Shown here: positions 16,128-25,406 of the stretch, piece by piece
How positions within the stretch are numbered: the stretch's first letter is position 1
Layout: each line of letters begins with the position of its first letter
Source: Lachnospiraceae bacterium
Lineage (GTDB): Bacteria > Bacillota > Clostridia > Lachnospirales > Lachnospiraceae
Reading direction: 5' to 3'
DNA length: 61,406 bases
Assembly (NCBI GenBank): GCA_019421365.1
Contig: JAHZFJ010000026.1
Coordinates: 1-61,406, forward strand
Program-made: the position numbers and the translations under genes
Notes under the pieces: model-generated
Told to the model about the DNA's origin: nothing
The model's input: the letters and a program-made list of their open reading frames with translations, nothing else
The model's database searches: none

Positions 16128-18330
16128 TTGCTTCACCTACCCTGTAAGACATGGCGTCAACTGTAACTCCATCGATATCAACTTTATAGCTATTGTAATT
16201 TACATAGATCTTCACACCATTATCATAAGTAACCACTGCTACGTTTTTCTGTGGCTTTTCATGTTTGTCAATGCAGGCTCCTTGCACTGTTGCATTAACT
16301 TCTTTTAGCTTTGTATAATACTCAATTATCTCATTTTTGTATACACTATATTTTGCAGAATATATATTGCTAGAATTGGTGTATAGTAATTTTGATGTAT
16401 CCTCATAGGTTAGATAAAAGGATGGGGAAATTCCTGTCTCTACAAGCTTAAGAAAGTATTCATTCTTATCTGCTTCAAAGTTCGTATAGTCCCCATATAG
16501 AGGCATTATGCCCTTTAATACAATGGATAAGAAAGGTACATCTTCATCTGCAAAGATATAATCAGAAGAACCAACTGGAATGTTGTACAATGCGTTAGCA
16601 TATTTCCATAGGTAAGCAAATGGTTCATCTAAAATAATATTTGTACTTTCATTCATTGTTTTCAAAAGTTCATTATATACGTTAGCGGTATCCACTCTAC
16701 TGTATGTACTTCCACTATAGGTATAAGAAAACAACTTATTCGTTACACCGGATAATGCTATATGATCCACACTTTTTTCGGTATAAGTCTTCAAAAGCTT
16801 CTTTATGTTCTCAGCACTCTTCTTTGGTGTAAGATACACCATCTTTTCAAATACATCCTTGTAAGTGTCTTCTTCAAAGAGACGCTTATCTATTCTCTTT
16901 ACAACATTGTAGGTTGTGTTACTTGTACTTGGATTGGCACGTAAAGCATCTTGATAGAGGTAGAAATCAATTCCCATCTCTTCTGCATCTTTTAAAAGTT
17001 TGGTAAGTTTCTTAGTTCCACCTATTTTCCAATCGGCTTTATACTTAGTAATTGGTAGGGTATTAATTCCTCCCTTTTGCCAACCTTTATAGACTGCCAA
17101 GATGTCAGTTACATTCTCTTCCTGTAGATCCTTAAGTATAGTCATTACTTGCTTTGTTGTCGTCATTGGAACAGATACGTCGAAGATAAACCACTTCTTA
17201 ATATCACTCCCAAGGAAATCAAGACGGACCTTGAAATCATCTTCTTGTTTAATAAGCTCTTGCTTTTCTAGTAGATAATTACGATAACTTTTGGCTAGAC
17301 CTGAATAATTAGCGTCCTCATCTCTTGTGAATGCAAACCTTACTTTGATATTACTATGCGTACGATCTTCCTCTACTCTAGGCACGGAACCTCCAGATTT
17401 ACTGGTTGGTTGCACATATACTTGACGTAAACGGAACTTTGAAGTAATCCAGTTATAATTGGTATACGCTCCGTTTGGATATGCCTCAATACTAGCATCG
17501 TATTCACCTTCTTCAATGATTCCTAGATATGCCATCTTAGAATCGGTATGTACCATTCCAAACACTGGGGCCATGATCATCTCTGCATCATTTACTGTTT
17601 GGAATTCACCCCAGAAGAGGGATAATACATGAGATTCATTGAATCCCACATTTTCTCCATATACTCTTTGGGAAAACCCAGAAGTATATTTCCCAGCTTT
17701 ATCGTCTAGGTTGATAATGGCACCATTTCCATCAGGGATTAACATATAGCCATCTCTGTCACCTAAATGTGTATTCCCCATGAATGGATACACATATATG
17801 TTACCGATCTTATACTGATCGTTCGTCTCGGTAATGGATTCATCTGGGATTTCTACTGAAAAACCGTTATCTAATAATGCTACTTTAACCTGATAAGTAA
17901 ATCCATATTTCTCATAGGAGACATCCGCTGTAAATCCATTGTCTGTTAACTGCACATCTACTTTTGCTCCATCTAGTAAACTAGCTCTTGTAAGCTGCGT
18001 AGATACATTATCAATTACTTCTAATACAATTCCCGACTGCATGAAATTCTTCCATGATGCATTACTCTTTCCATCATCTTCAGAAACTGTGGATTCCATA
18101 ATCGCACCTGTTTTCTTATCCCGAACTATAATAGAAAGTGTGTACTCATACAGATATAGCTGATATTCGTCATTCTCTGCAATTAATTTGTGCTCCTTAA
18201 TGGTAGCTGCCTGATCTTCAGTAATGATATACTCTTGTGCTTTAACACTTATCGAGTTGCTAAGCCCAGGAAGCAACGCTACTAATAGGAATAATGATAT
18301 TGTTACAATACAGTTTCTCAATTTAATCAA
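16120..18330 (-). CDS. Secreted DUF5696-domain protein (736 aa)
   Basis: This is a surface or secreted protein of unknown function. It has a signal peptide (about 1-31, ending SISVKA), then a beta-rich half with the DUF5696-like GDRDGYMLIPDGNGAI segment (about 195-215). The second half (about 365-690) has an alternation that suggests a TIM-barrel glycosidase fold, such as KADWKIGGTKKLTKLLKDA. No catalytic residues can be assigned. It starts with TTG, overlapping the NHL-Yip1 gene by 8 bp and preceded by GGAGAGGTGG. The position between two sugar importers points to a role in carbohydrate capture or processing at the cell surface, which is an inference. Confidence 0.8.
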   Translation of the reverse strand: MIKLRNCIVTISLFLLVALLPGLSNSISVKAQEYIITEDQAATIKEHKLIAENDEYQLYLYEYTLSIIVRDKKTGAIMESTVSEDDGKSNASWKNFMQSGIVLEVIDNVSTQLTRASLLDGAKVDVQLTDNGFTADVSYEKYGFTYQVKVALLDNGFSVEIPDESITETNDQYKIGNIYVYPFMGNTHLGDRDGYMLIPDGNGAIINLDDKAGKYTSGFSQRVYGENVGFNESHVLSLFWGEFQTVNDAEMIMAPVFGMVHTDSKMAYLGIIEEGEYDASIEAYPNGAYTNYNWITSKFRLRQVYVQPTSKSGGSVPRVEEDRTHSNIKVRFAFTRDEDANYSGLAKSYRNYLLEKQELIKQEDDFKVRLDFLGSDIKKWFIFDVSVPMTTTKQVMTILKDLQEENVTDILAVYKGWQKGGINTLPITKYKADWKIGGTKKLTKLLKDAEEMGIDFYLYQDALRANPSTSNTTYNVVKRIDKRLFEEDTYKDVFEKMVYLTPKKSAENIKKLLKTYTEKSVDHIALSGVTNKLFSYTYSGSTYSRVDTANVYNELLKTMNESTNIILDEPFAYLWKYANALYNIPVGSSDYIFADEDVPFLSIVLKGIMPLYGDYTNFEADKNEYFLKLVETGISPSFYLTYEDTSKLLYTNSSNIYSAKYSVYKNEIIEYYTKLKEVNATVQGACIDKHEKPQKNVAVVTYDNGVKIYVNYNSYKVDIDGVTVDAMSYRVGEANE

Positions 18331-20362
18331 GTCGATACGCCACCTCTCCAGATATTTTAGTTATAAACTCAACAACTTGTGCAAACAAGATGTATAAGAT
18401 AAATACTACCAAAGCTACAATTAATACGGTAAATGCAGTAAGTAGAATACACTTAATACTTTCTTTGAAAGAATAGTTATTCATTTCCTTTAAGGTAATA
18501 AACAGTAGTATCGCAATCCATGCAAACATAAAATAATAGGTGAATTGAACAAGGAAAACCTCACTGTAAGTTACAACATTACTAATAATAATCCCAATTG
18601 GTTTAAAGAATAGGTAAGGTGTTAATGCAAATGCATATCCGCAATATAGCTGCTTGAATGTACTCTCACCATCATGAATGGTACACATCAAATAATTACA
18701 GACAATGAGCACTATAAATGCAATCAATATCTTACCGATGTCACCCACCAAATCATACTGTCCATCTCTAACGTTCTTTAGTAGAAATCCACATCCGTAT
18801 TTACCTAATATACTTAATATAATTACGCCCACCAAGATGATATTGGCACTTAGATAAGAAGCCTTTCCTTCCCTTTTAACACCATAACAACCATCTATAG
18901 GGTGTTTCATATAATAGAAGGAGTACCGCAATTGGCTAATTAATGTCTTTTGCTTGAACTTTGACATCTTCTTTCGTATGGCCACTAATGCACCGATGGA
19001 GTCTTTCTTTTTCTTAAGAAATACTACTACTAGACAAATTAATACAATACTTACTATCGCTGTAATTAGATTCTCACGAATCCACTGATTTCTTATCTCC
19101 CAGAACGCATCTGAATATCCGTCCCAGTCTTTTGCTAGTCTAGCATAATGTAGAGCCTCACTATAATTTTCTTCTTGATAATACGCTCTTCCCATTGCCA
19201 TATTGGCATAATCAAAGAGGCTGTTCATCTCAAGTACTTTCGTAAGAGGTTCTTTACTTTCCGTGTACCTACCTTTTCCATATAGATATAATGACTCATG
19301 AAGTAAATTCGTGAATTCTGTTGGTTTGAAGATATGTATCTGTTGTTTCTCACCATCTAATAAATAGATTCTATTATTTGGATCAATAGCAATGGCATTA
19401 ACCTTACCGCATAAACCAATTCTTCCTCTACCATCATCACGTCCACCGAATACAAAAAGCATGTCACCATCGTTGCTATATTCATATACATATCCATCTT
19501 GAGAAGCTACGAATATATTATCAAAGTTTCCCGTGGTAACTGCTGCCGGTAAATCATCATAGGCATCTGGTTCAATCAGATTATTACCTGCAATATTTAA
19601 CTTCTTAAGTGTGTCTATATTCTCTCCTTGGGTTACGGTATAGATTAACCCTTGGTTATCAATTGATAAATTGGTTGGTGTTGATGGAAGGTTGCTTAGC
19701 ATCTTTGCCTTCTGTGCATCAGTAAAGATCATTCGTTGAAATACTTGCAATAAGGAAACCGAAGTGTAATTGGTACCAAAGTATCCAATAAAGGTTCCTC
19801 CCTCTGTTGGAGATATCTGAACGATACCATTGGTATTTCCTTCACAGATTATATACATATTGCCACTGTTGTTAACAACAATCTTCTGTGGTTTGAAGTC
19901 TACCTTATCACCATACAGAGGGTGATCTGGTTTTCCATATTCATTAATCTTGATACCCGCGCTATTGTAAACAACTACTTTCCCACCATCTTTGTCTGCA
20001 ACATACAGCGTCTTATCTTCTGTTACATATATCCCCGTAGGGGCAACTAAATCTCCCTCGCCTACGGTATTTACATAATTTCCTTCTAGATCAGAAATTA
20101 GGATTCTCTTGTTTCCTGTATCAGCCACATATACATACCCATCCTCTGTTATTGCCATATCAGAAGGTGATGAGAATGAATATTCTCCTATCTTAGTAAT
20201 TGATGAATCCGGGGAGTAAGCACTTTGTGTCTCTGACACATATCCATATCCATCAATGGTATAGGTTTTATATGGAGTAGATGCTTCTGATAATACAGGT
20301 GTTAGTAATGCAATTGTTGCTGTTAGTAAAACCAACGCACTTCTTAATCTTCTCTTGCTCAC
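18323..20362 (-). CDS. NHL-repeat, TPR and Yip1 membrane protein (679 aa)
   Basis: This protein has an unusual build. A signal peptide (about 1-27) is followed by NHL/beta-propeller repeats (about 35-335; MAITEDGYVYVADTGNKRIL is one unit), a TPR-like segment (about 350-410), a membrane helix (about 440-460), and a Yip1-type domain with about five membrane helices (about 495-675). It starts with GTG, with AGGGGG 8 nt upstream. It lies 14 bp after a permease gene and overlaps the DUF5696 gene. The propeller and TPR should face outward and the Yip1 domain lies in the membrane. It may be a scaffold or accessory of the importers. The function is unknown. Confidence 0.8.
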   Translation of the reverse strand: MSKRRLRSALVLLTATIALLTPVLSEASTPYKTYTIDGYGYVSETQSAYSPDSSITKIGEYSFSSPSDMAITEDGYVYVADTGNKRILISDLEGNYVNTVGEGDLVAPTGIYVTEDKTLYVADKDGGKVVVYNSAGIKINEYGKPDHPLYGDKVDFKPQKIVVNNSGNMYIICEGNTNGIVQISPTEGGTFIGYFGTNYTSVSLLQVFQRMIFTDAQKAKMLSNLPSTPTNLSIDNQGLIYTVTQGENIDTLKKLNIAGNNLIEPDAYDDLPAAVTTGNFDNIFVASQDGYVYEYSNDGDMLFVFGGRDDGRGRIGLCGKVNAIAIDPNNRIYLLDGEKQQIHIFKPTEFTNLLHESLYLYGKGRYTESKEPLTKVLEMNSLFDYANMAMGRAYYQEENYSEALHYARLAKDWDGYSDAFWEIRNQWIRENLITAIVSIVLICLVVVFLKKKKDSIGALVAIRKKMSKFKQKTLISQLRYSFYYMKHPIDGCYGVKREGKASYLSANIILVGVIILSILGKYGCGFLLKNVRDGQYDLVGDIGKILIAFIVLIVCNYLMCTIHDGESTFKQLYCGYAFALTPYLFFKPIGIIISNVVTYSEVFLVQFTYYFMFAWIAILLFITLKEMNNYSFKESIKCILLTAFTVLIVALVVFILYILFAQVVEFITKISGEVAYRLD

Positions 20363-20376
20363 TTGCTTATCCCCCT

Positions 20377-21249
20377 CTACTTCATACCCGAATGAGCCAT
20401 TGTGTTCATAATACTGTTTTGTAATATGATAAACAGTACTAAGTTTGGCACAAACATAATTAATGCCGCCGCTGCTGCAACACCTTGACCTGCAACTGTA
20501 TTATTGGTTGCTGCCAATGTATTCATATAGAAGGCTAATGTCTTAACCCCTTCATTGCTAACGTATAAGTTTGAACTCTCCACGTTAACCCATACTTGTT
20601 GGAATGCAAGTATAGCAGAAGTTGCAATGGCAGGTTTAATCATTGGTAATATAATTTTAAAGTAAACTCTGAAATCACTGGCTCCATCTATGTAAGCGGC
20701 TTCAATTAGCGCATCTGGTACTTGGTCAATAAATTGTTTTACCAAGAATAAACTAACCGGCATCGCAAGAAGCGGCAGAATATGTGCAAGATAGGTATCC
20801 GTAAGTCCTAAAACATTAATTGTTAGGTATCTAGGGATCATAACTGCAACTGGTACAAACATTAAAGCCATATTGTTGATTTCTAATATTGTGTTCTTTA
20901 ATTTGAATTTAAGCTTTGATAATGCAAATCCAGACGCTGTTGATAGCAATATGGACCCGATTACAACAATAATTGTTACTACAAAACTGTTGAAGACATA
21001 TCTACTCATAGGAATTCCAGACATAGCTGATGCCTTAAACAACTTTGTAAAGTTATCAAGTGTTGGTCTTGTTACGAAGAACTTTGGCGGGAAAGCGAAA
21101 AGTTCATCCATTGGTTTAAATGCATGGCAGAATATGAATATAATAGGAAGAAGCATAAACAGCGCCAAAGGTAGAACTGCAAGAATTATTTTGATCTGTC
21201 CCTTTTCAAACTTCTTAGGATTAATATTACTTCCTTTATAACCAGCCAT
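20377..21249 (-). CDS. Carbohydrate ABC transporter permease, MalG type (290 aa)
   Basis: This is the second membrane subunit of the first importer. It has six membrane helices and the EAA loop EAAYIDGASDFRVYFKIILP. The start has GAGGAGG upstream. It is 15 bp downstream of its MalF-type partner and upstream of the NHL-Yip1 gene. The cognate binding protein is probably the 989-aa SBP at the head of the operon. Confidence 0.92.
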   Translation of the reverse strand: MAGYKGSNINPKKFEKGQIKIILAVLPLALFMLLPIIFIFCHAFKPMDELFAFPPKFFVTRPTLDNFTKLFKASAMSGIPMSRYVFNSFVVTIIVVIGSILLSTASGFALSKLKFKLKNTILEINNMALMFVPVAVMIPRYLTINVLGLTDTYLAHILPLLAMPVSLFLVKQFIDQVPDALIEAAYIDGASDFRVYFKIILPMIKPAIATSAILAFQQVWVNVESSNLYVSNEGVKTLAFYMNTLAATNNTVAGQGVAAAAALIMFVPNLVLFIILQNSIMNTMAHSGMK

Positions 21250-21264
21250 TTTGATTCCTCCTCT

Positions 21265-22191
21265 CTAGTCCTTTTCTTGGAATAATTTCTTGGAGATCTT
21301 AGAGAAGGTAAAAACAATTCCTAGTAAAACTACAGAAACTGCTGCTGCATACCCCATCTCATAACGGATAAATCCGTAATCTTCAATATGGTTAACCATT
21401 AACTGTGCTGCGTAATTTGGAGTAGGATTGGCACCGGACAATTGAACACCAATTGCACCATTCTGGAACGTTCCAACGATTGCCATAACTGCTCCAAATA
21501 ACATCTGTGGTTTCATAGTTGGTATGGTAATATACCACATCTCTTGAAACCGGTTTTTAACACCATCTAATGCTGCTGCTTCATATAAAGACTCATCTGC
21601 ATTCAAGATACCTGCTAACATTGCTAGGAAGCCTACACCCATACTACTCCATAATGCAACGATGATTACAATTGGGAGAAGATATCTAGCATCTAGGAGC
21701 CAGATTATTGGCTCATTTATAATACCAAGGCGCATCAACCAACTGTTTAGGTATCCAGTTTGATCTCCACTGAATATAATTTTCCATAATACTGTCATGG
21801 CAACACCTGATGTCATACTAGGTGAATAGAAGATCAATGCCAATATCGTTCTTGGTACCTTAGATAACTGTGATAATGCCCATGCAAGTATGAAGGATAG
21901 GATATACCCACCAGGTCCTACGATTATTGCATATAACACGGTTTTTGGTAATACATATTGCATGAAAATCTCATCTCGTGTAAGAAGGTTAACATAATTC
22001 AGGAATCCTACAAAACTAGGGAATTGAATTGTATTAAAGTTCGTAAAAGATAATGCTACTGCAATTACCATTGGAACAATAATAAATGTTGCAAATAAAA
22101 CTAAATATGGAGCAAGAAAAGCATATGCCGATTTGTTAGAAGTCTCATGCTTTCCAATTTTCGTTCTCTTATGAGTCGTGCCTGCTCTCAC
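21265..22191 (-). CDS. Carbohydrate ABC transporter permease, MalF type (308 aa)
   Basis: This is the first permease of the upstream importer, with six membrane helices and the EAA loop EAAALDGVKNRFQEMWYITIP. I place the start at a GTG (22191) because GGGAGG lies 7 nt upstream. An in-frame ATG at 22206, immediately after the SBP stop, has no ribosome site of its own. It partners the permease at 20377-21249. Confidence 0.88.
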   Translation of the reverse strand: MRAGTTHKRTKIGKHETSNKSAYAFLAPYLVLFATFIIVPMVIAVALSFTNFNTIQFPSFVGFLNYVNLLTRDEIFMQYVLPKTVLYAIIVGPGGYILSFILAWALSQLSKVPRTILALIFYSPSMTSGVAMTVLWKIIFSGDQTGYLNSWLMRLGIINEPIIWLLDARYLLPIVIIVALWSSMGVGFLAMLAGILNADESLYEAAALDGVKNRFQEMWYITIPTMKPQMLFGAVMAIVGTFQNGAIGVQLSGANPTPNYAAQLMVNHIEDYGFIRYEMGYAAAVSVVLLGIVFTFSKISKKLFQEKD

Positions 22192-22207
22192 TTTAATACC
22201 TCCCATC

Positions 22208-25177
22208 TTATTCGGTCTTGTTCAGGATTTCTCTAACAGTCTGGATGGTTGGGACTTTATAATTCTTAATCACTTTTCCATCCTTCATATATCCAAACTC
22301 TTCTAGTTTTCTCTCTGTCTCTCGGTCAATTCGTTTTACTGCATTATCCAGTGTAATTCTTAGATTCTTACCATCTACAACAATCGAGTTATAAGCATTA
22401 CTTAATTCACGCTCTAACATATAAGTTCCAAGAATTCTTGGTGCCTCCATAATCCATTCATCCTGTTCTATAACAACTTTCTTATCTTCAGAACGTATTG
22501 CAAGGCTAGTGAATGCTTCTGTATTAGCGGTATTCCAGATATACTCATCGCCATATGTAATTTGTAATGTCTGACCAAATTCCGCTTGTACTTCTGCAGA
22601 TGACCACCATTTCATGAACTCCCAGGCTTGCCCTTCTCTTTCCTCATTAGACTTAAACATTACCGTGCTTTCTGCACCGCCAGAAGAATAATGGTTTACG
22701 TTCCCATTCTCATCTTCTACACCAGGTACCAATGCAATCCCCCATGAATTTGCAATCTCAGGCGCAGCATTAATAAGTAAGTTATATACAGAATAATCAG
22801 CAATACCAATTGGTAAATCACCATTTCTAAAGTGTTGATAGAAGCTAGGAACATCCTTAGGAAGGTTATAGATTGTAAACAGTTCAGTAAGTTCGGTAAA
22901 ACCTTTTACTGCCTCTTCACTATTAATGGTCGTATCCCCTGCAAATTCACTATATAGAGAAGCTCCATTTTGGAATAACAGCGGTGTCGTGCCGTGGAAG
23001 GTTTTCATTGCCACCATACCAGCTGTTGGATAATAGAAATTTAATCCCCTCATCTGTAATTCTGGCAACATATCCTTTACATCCTCCATAGTTTCAGGAA
23101 CATCAAGGCCTAATTTATCAAGAACATCCTTACGATAATACATTACCCAGAAGTTTCTTGTCTCTGGTAGAGAATAGATTCCATCTCCTATGGTAGATGG
23201 TACTAATAAACCTTCTGTGTATCTGTTAGCAATTTCAGAAAAATCATCAAACTCTGCTAGATTCTTAATTGCTCCTCTTATACCAAGCTCAAAAGGAATT
23301 GCATAGTTAATACCTGTAGCGACATCTGGTGCATCCCCTGATGCATTGGCAAGTACAAGCTTGTTTTGATCTGGCATAAGGGATAAATCAACTTTAATCC
23401 CGGTTTCTTTGGTGAACTCTTCATCTATCATCTTTTGCATTATCTCAAGATATTGTCTGGAGCGATTTACCCACACTTGAAGGTGAGAATCGTCAGTGTT
23501 ATCCACAGAATATGCTTGATCTGTGAACGAATTAAAAAATCGTTTCACATTCAGCTGAGCGGATTTAAAAAATCCAGTACTCTTTGGTAATTTTGCTTTT
23601 TCTTGATAGAGATAGATTCGGTCTATGTATAATTGATTTTTATTCAAGGCATCTAATAGGTTAGCTAGAAACCTTGTTACTGAACTAACACTTGTTGATA
23701 GCTCTGCTATACGATAAGGCAATTTGTCTGGCTCTTTTGCTAAACTTCTTAGTTGCGAAGATGCCACATAGATAGATGAGAATGCACCAATCTGATCAAC
23801 TTCCTTGTTATAACTTTTTATACTATCTACTAGAGCTTCAAGCTCATCTGCATAATCATATAATTTCTGACCTACTCCAGGAATATAGGATTCTATATTA
23901 AGGTCTCTGTACTTATCCTTGTTGGTACCAGCTACCTTAGTAATCTCTAATGATAGGTTATTAATCTCTGACATTATTGCTTCTACCGACTCCATAACAT
24001 GTCGTATTGGATCAATACTAATTGTAAAGGAAATCGTATGTACACCTTCATCTAAGTACACACTAAGATATTTTGAATCATCATCTTGTAATGTAGTTGT
24101 ACGATAACTCTTTCCATAGGAAAGAGGATAATCTTTGAACTTCGTATTATTTATAATTCCATCTACCTTAACATCAACAAATACAGGAAAATCACTCTTA
24201 TCACTTTGCTTATAATTAAGTGCTATATAGTAATAGCCTGCTTTCTCAACATTCTGTTCATATGTAACGGTCTGACCTGCTTCTTTAAAAGATTGGCCAT
24301 CTAGTGTATTTAACTCTTTATTCTTAACATTATAAGGTGTTATATCAACGTCATACTCGCAAAGAGCTCTTATTGATGAATCATTTCTATAGGTAGGGTA
24401 CTCTCCTTGAAGTGTGTATATTGCATCACCTTCTGCCTTTTCAGACTCCGTATATTCCTTGATATCTACTTGTTTATTCAGATACATATTGCCGAGTAAG
24501 ACATTGCCTTCTGACATACCAATCTCTATTGTATTCTTACCAGCTTGCAATTCTATTCCTAATGGCATCGAATAACGATAGCTGGCATCCATTATGTATT
24601 TGTTATTCCATCCCATTAGTTTGTCTGGAACAGATACAACCTGGTTTCCATAACGATCATACAATTGCTCCTTGGCATTGGTCCATTGACTCTCAAATGT
24701 CAACCTTCTTGCCTCATAAAATGGATATTCACCATTTACTTTCATGGTCATCTCAATGGGTAGAATCGAATTATCATAAGACAGATAGTCAAAACTTATG
24801 TAATATATTGCTGTTTTCGCTACGTTAAATGTCAATGTTCCTGTTTGGTCAAGCTCCATCTTGATTACTGGATTTTTATACTGGTATGACGTCTCCATCT
24901 CGGTGGCATCGATTAAATTACCTGTTCCAGTCTCAAATGCTTGATTAATCGGAATCTCAATCTGCTCTCCATCATATGGATCTGCAGTGTATTCCGCGCT
25001 TACATAAGTATATTTCTCAGCTAACAGTTCACTTGTATATACATTACTCGTACTTGTCTGTGCACTCGTACTTTTTGTATCTTCTGCTTTCACTGTTAAC
25101 GCAACCCCAAACACACTATTCATTAGGACAGAACCACTTAATACTATTGCAGTTAGCCTTGTAATGCTCTTGCGCAT
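22208..25177 (-). CDS. Large extracellular solute-binding protein with N-terminal beta-sandwich domains (989 aa)
   Basis: This is the head gene of the nine-gene operon. The start is the ATG at 25177 with GGAGG 8 nt upstream; an earlier in-frame start at 25204 lacks a site. A signal peptide ends near ALTVKAED, and I see no lipobox Cys, unlike normal Gram-positive SBPs. Residues about 40-210 and 245-390 look like two carbohydrate-binding-module-like beta-sandwiches (GYYYIALNYKQSDKSDFPVF). A helical region (about 390-550) precedes a family 1 SBP domain (about 560-989) with NRSRQYLEIMQKMIDEEFTK at its start. The protein is about twice the usual SBP length. Ligand: a plant oligosaccharide, by context. 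Confidence 0.88.
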   Translation of the reverse strand: MRKSITRLTAIVLSGSVLMNSVFGVALTVKAEDTKSTSAQTSTSNVYTSELLAEKYTYVSAEYTADPYDGEQIEIPINQAFETGTGNLIDATEMETSYQYKNPVIKMELDQTGTLTFNVAKTAIYYISFDYLSYDNSILPIEMTMKVNGEYPFYEARRLTFESQWTNAKEQLYDRYGNQVVSVPDKLMGWNNKYIMDASYRYSMPLGIELQAGKNTIEIGMSEGNVLLGNMYLNKQVDIKEYTESEKAEGDAIYTLQGEYPTYRNDSSIRALCEYDVDITPYNVKNKELNTLDGQSFKEAGQTVTYEQNVEKAGYYYIALNYKQSDKSDFPVFVDVKVDGIINNTKFKDYPLSYGKSYRTTTLQDDDSKYLSVYLDEGVHTISFTISIDPIRHVMESVEAIMSEINNLSLEITKVAGTNKDKYRDLNIESYIPGVGQKLYDYADELEALVDSIKSYNKEVDQIGAFSSIYVASSQLRSLAKEPDKLPYRIAELSTSVSSVTRFLANLLDALNKNQLYIDRIYLYQEKAKLPKSTGFFKSAQLNVKRFFNSFTDQAYSVDNTDDSHLQVWVNRSRQYLEIMQKMIDEEFTKETGIKVDLSLMPDQNKLVLANASGDAPDVATGINYAIPFELGIRGAIKNLAEFDDFSEIANRYTEGLLVPSTIGDGIYSLPETRNFWVMYYRKDVLDKLGLDVPETMEDVKDMLPELQMRGLNFYYPTAGMVAMKTFHGTTPLLFQNGASLYSEFAGDTTINSEEAVKGFTELTELFTIYNLPKDVPSFYQHFRNGDLPIGIADYSVYNLLINAAPEIANSWGIALVPGVEDENGNVNHYSSGGAESTVMFKSNEEREGQAWEFMKWWSSAEVQAEFGQTLQITYGDEYIWNTANTEAFTSLAIRSEDKKVVIEQDEWIMEAPRILGTYMLERELSNAYNSIVVDGKNLRITLDNAVKRIDRETERKLEEFGYMKDGKVIKNYKVPTIQTVREILNKTE

Positions 25178-25212
25178 AATACCTTCCTCCGTTCCTGTAA
25201 TCATTGCGAACT

Positions 25213-25238
25213 ATTAATTTAGCATTTTCTAAATTAAT
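25213..25238. promoter_or_regulatory. Operator-like dyad downstream of the transporter-operon promoter
   Basis: Perfect inverted repeat ATTAATTTAG-N6-CTAAATTAAT, about 9 bp downstream of the -10 box. The core TTTAG-N6-CTAAA recurs in the arabinan promoter at 30694-30713, in the same place relative to the -10 box. The position suggests repressor binding. Confidence 0.65.
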
Positions 25239-25241
25239 TTA

Positions 25242-25271
25242 ATTTTACCATACTATGTATAGTTTAGTCAA
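25242..25271 (-). promoter_or_regulatory. Promoter of the nine-gene transporter operon
   Basis: On the minus strand, TTGACT (25266-25271), an 18-bp spacer and TAAAAT (25242-25247). The spacer contains a further small dyad, ACTAT-AC-ATAGT. Confidence 0.7.
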
Positions 25272-25406
25272 TGCTATACTTACTTTTTTATGCATTTTAA
25301 CTACTACGTTTAAGTGAAAACTAAAGTATTCATAGTAACAACGTACTATTTGGGTTCGTGATTCACTATATAATATAATAGTTTATATTATTGTAAAATA
25401 TCTTAA

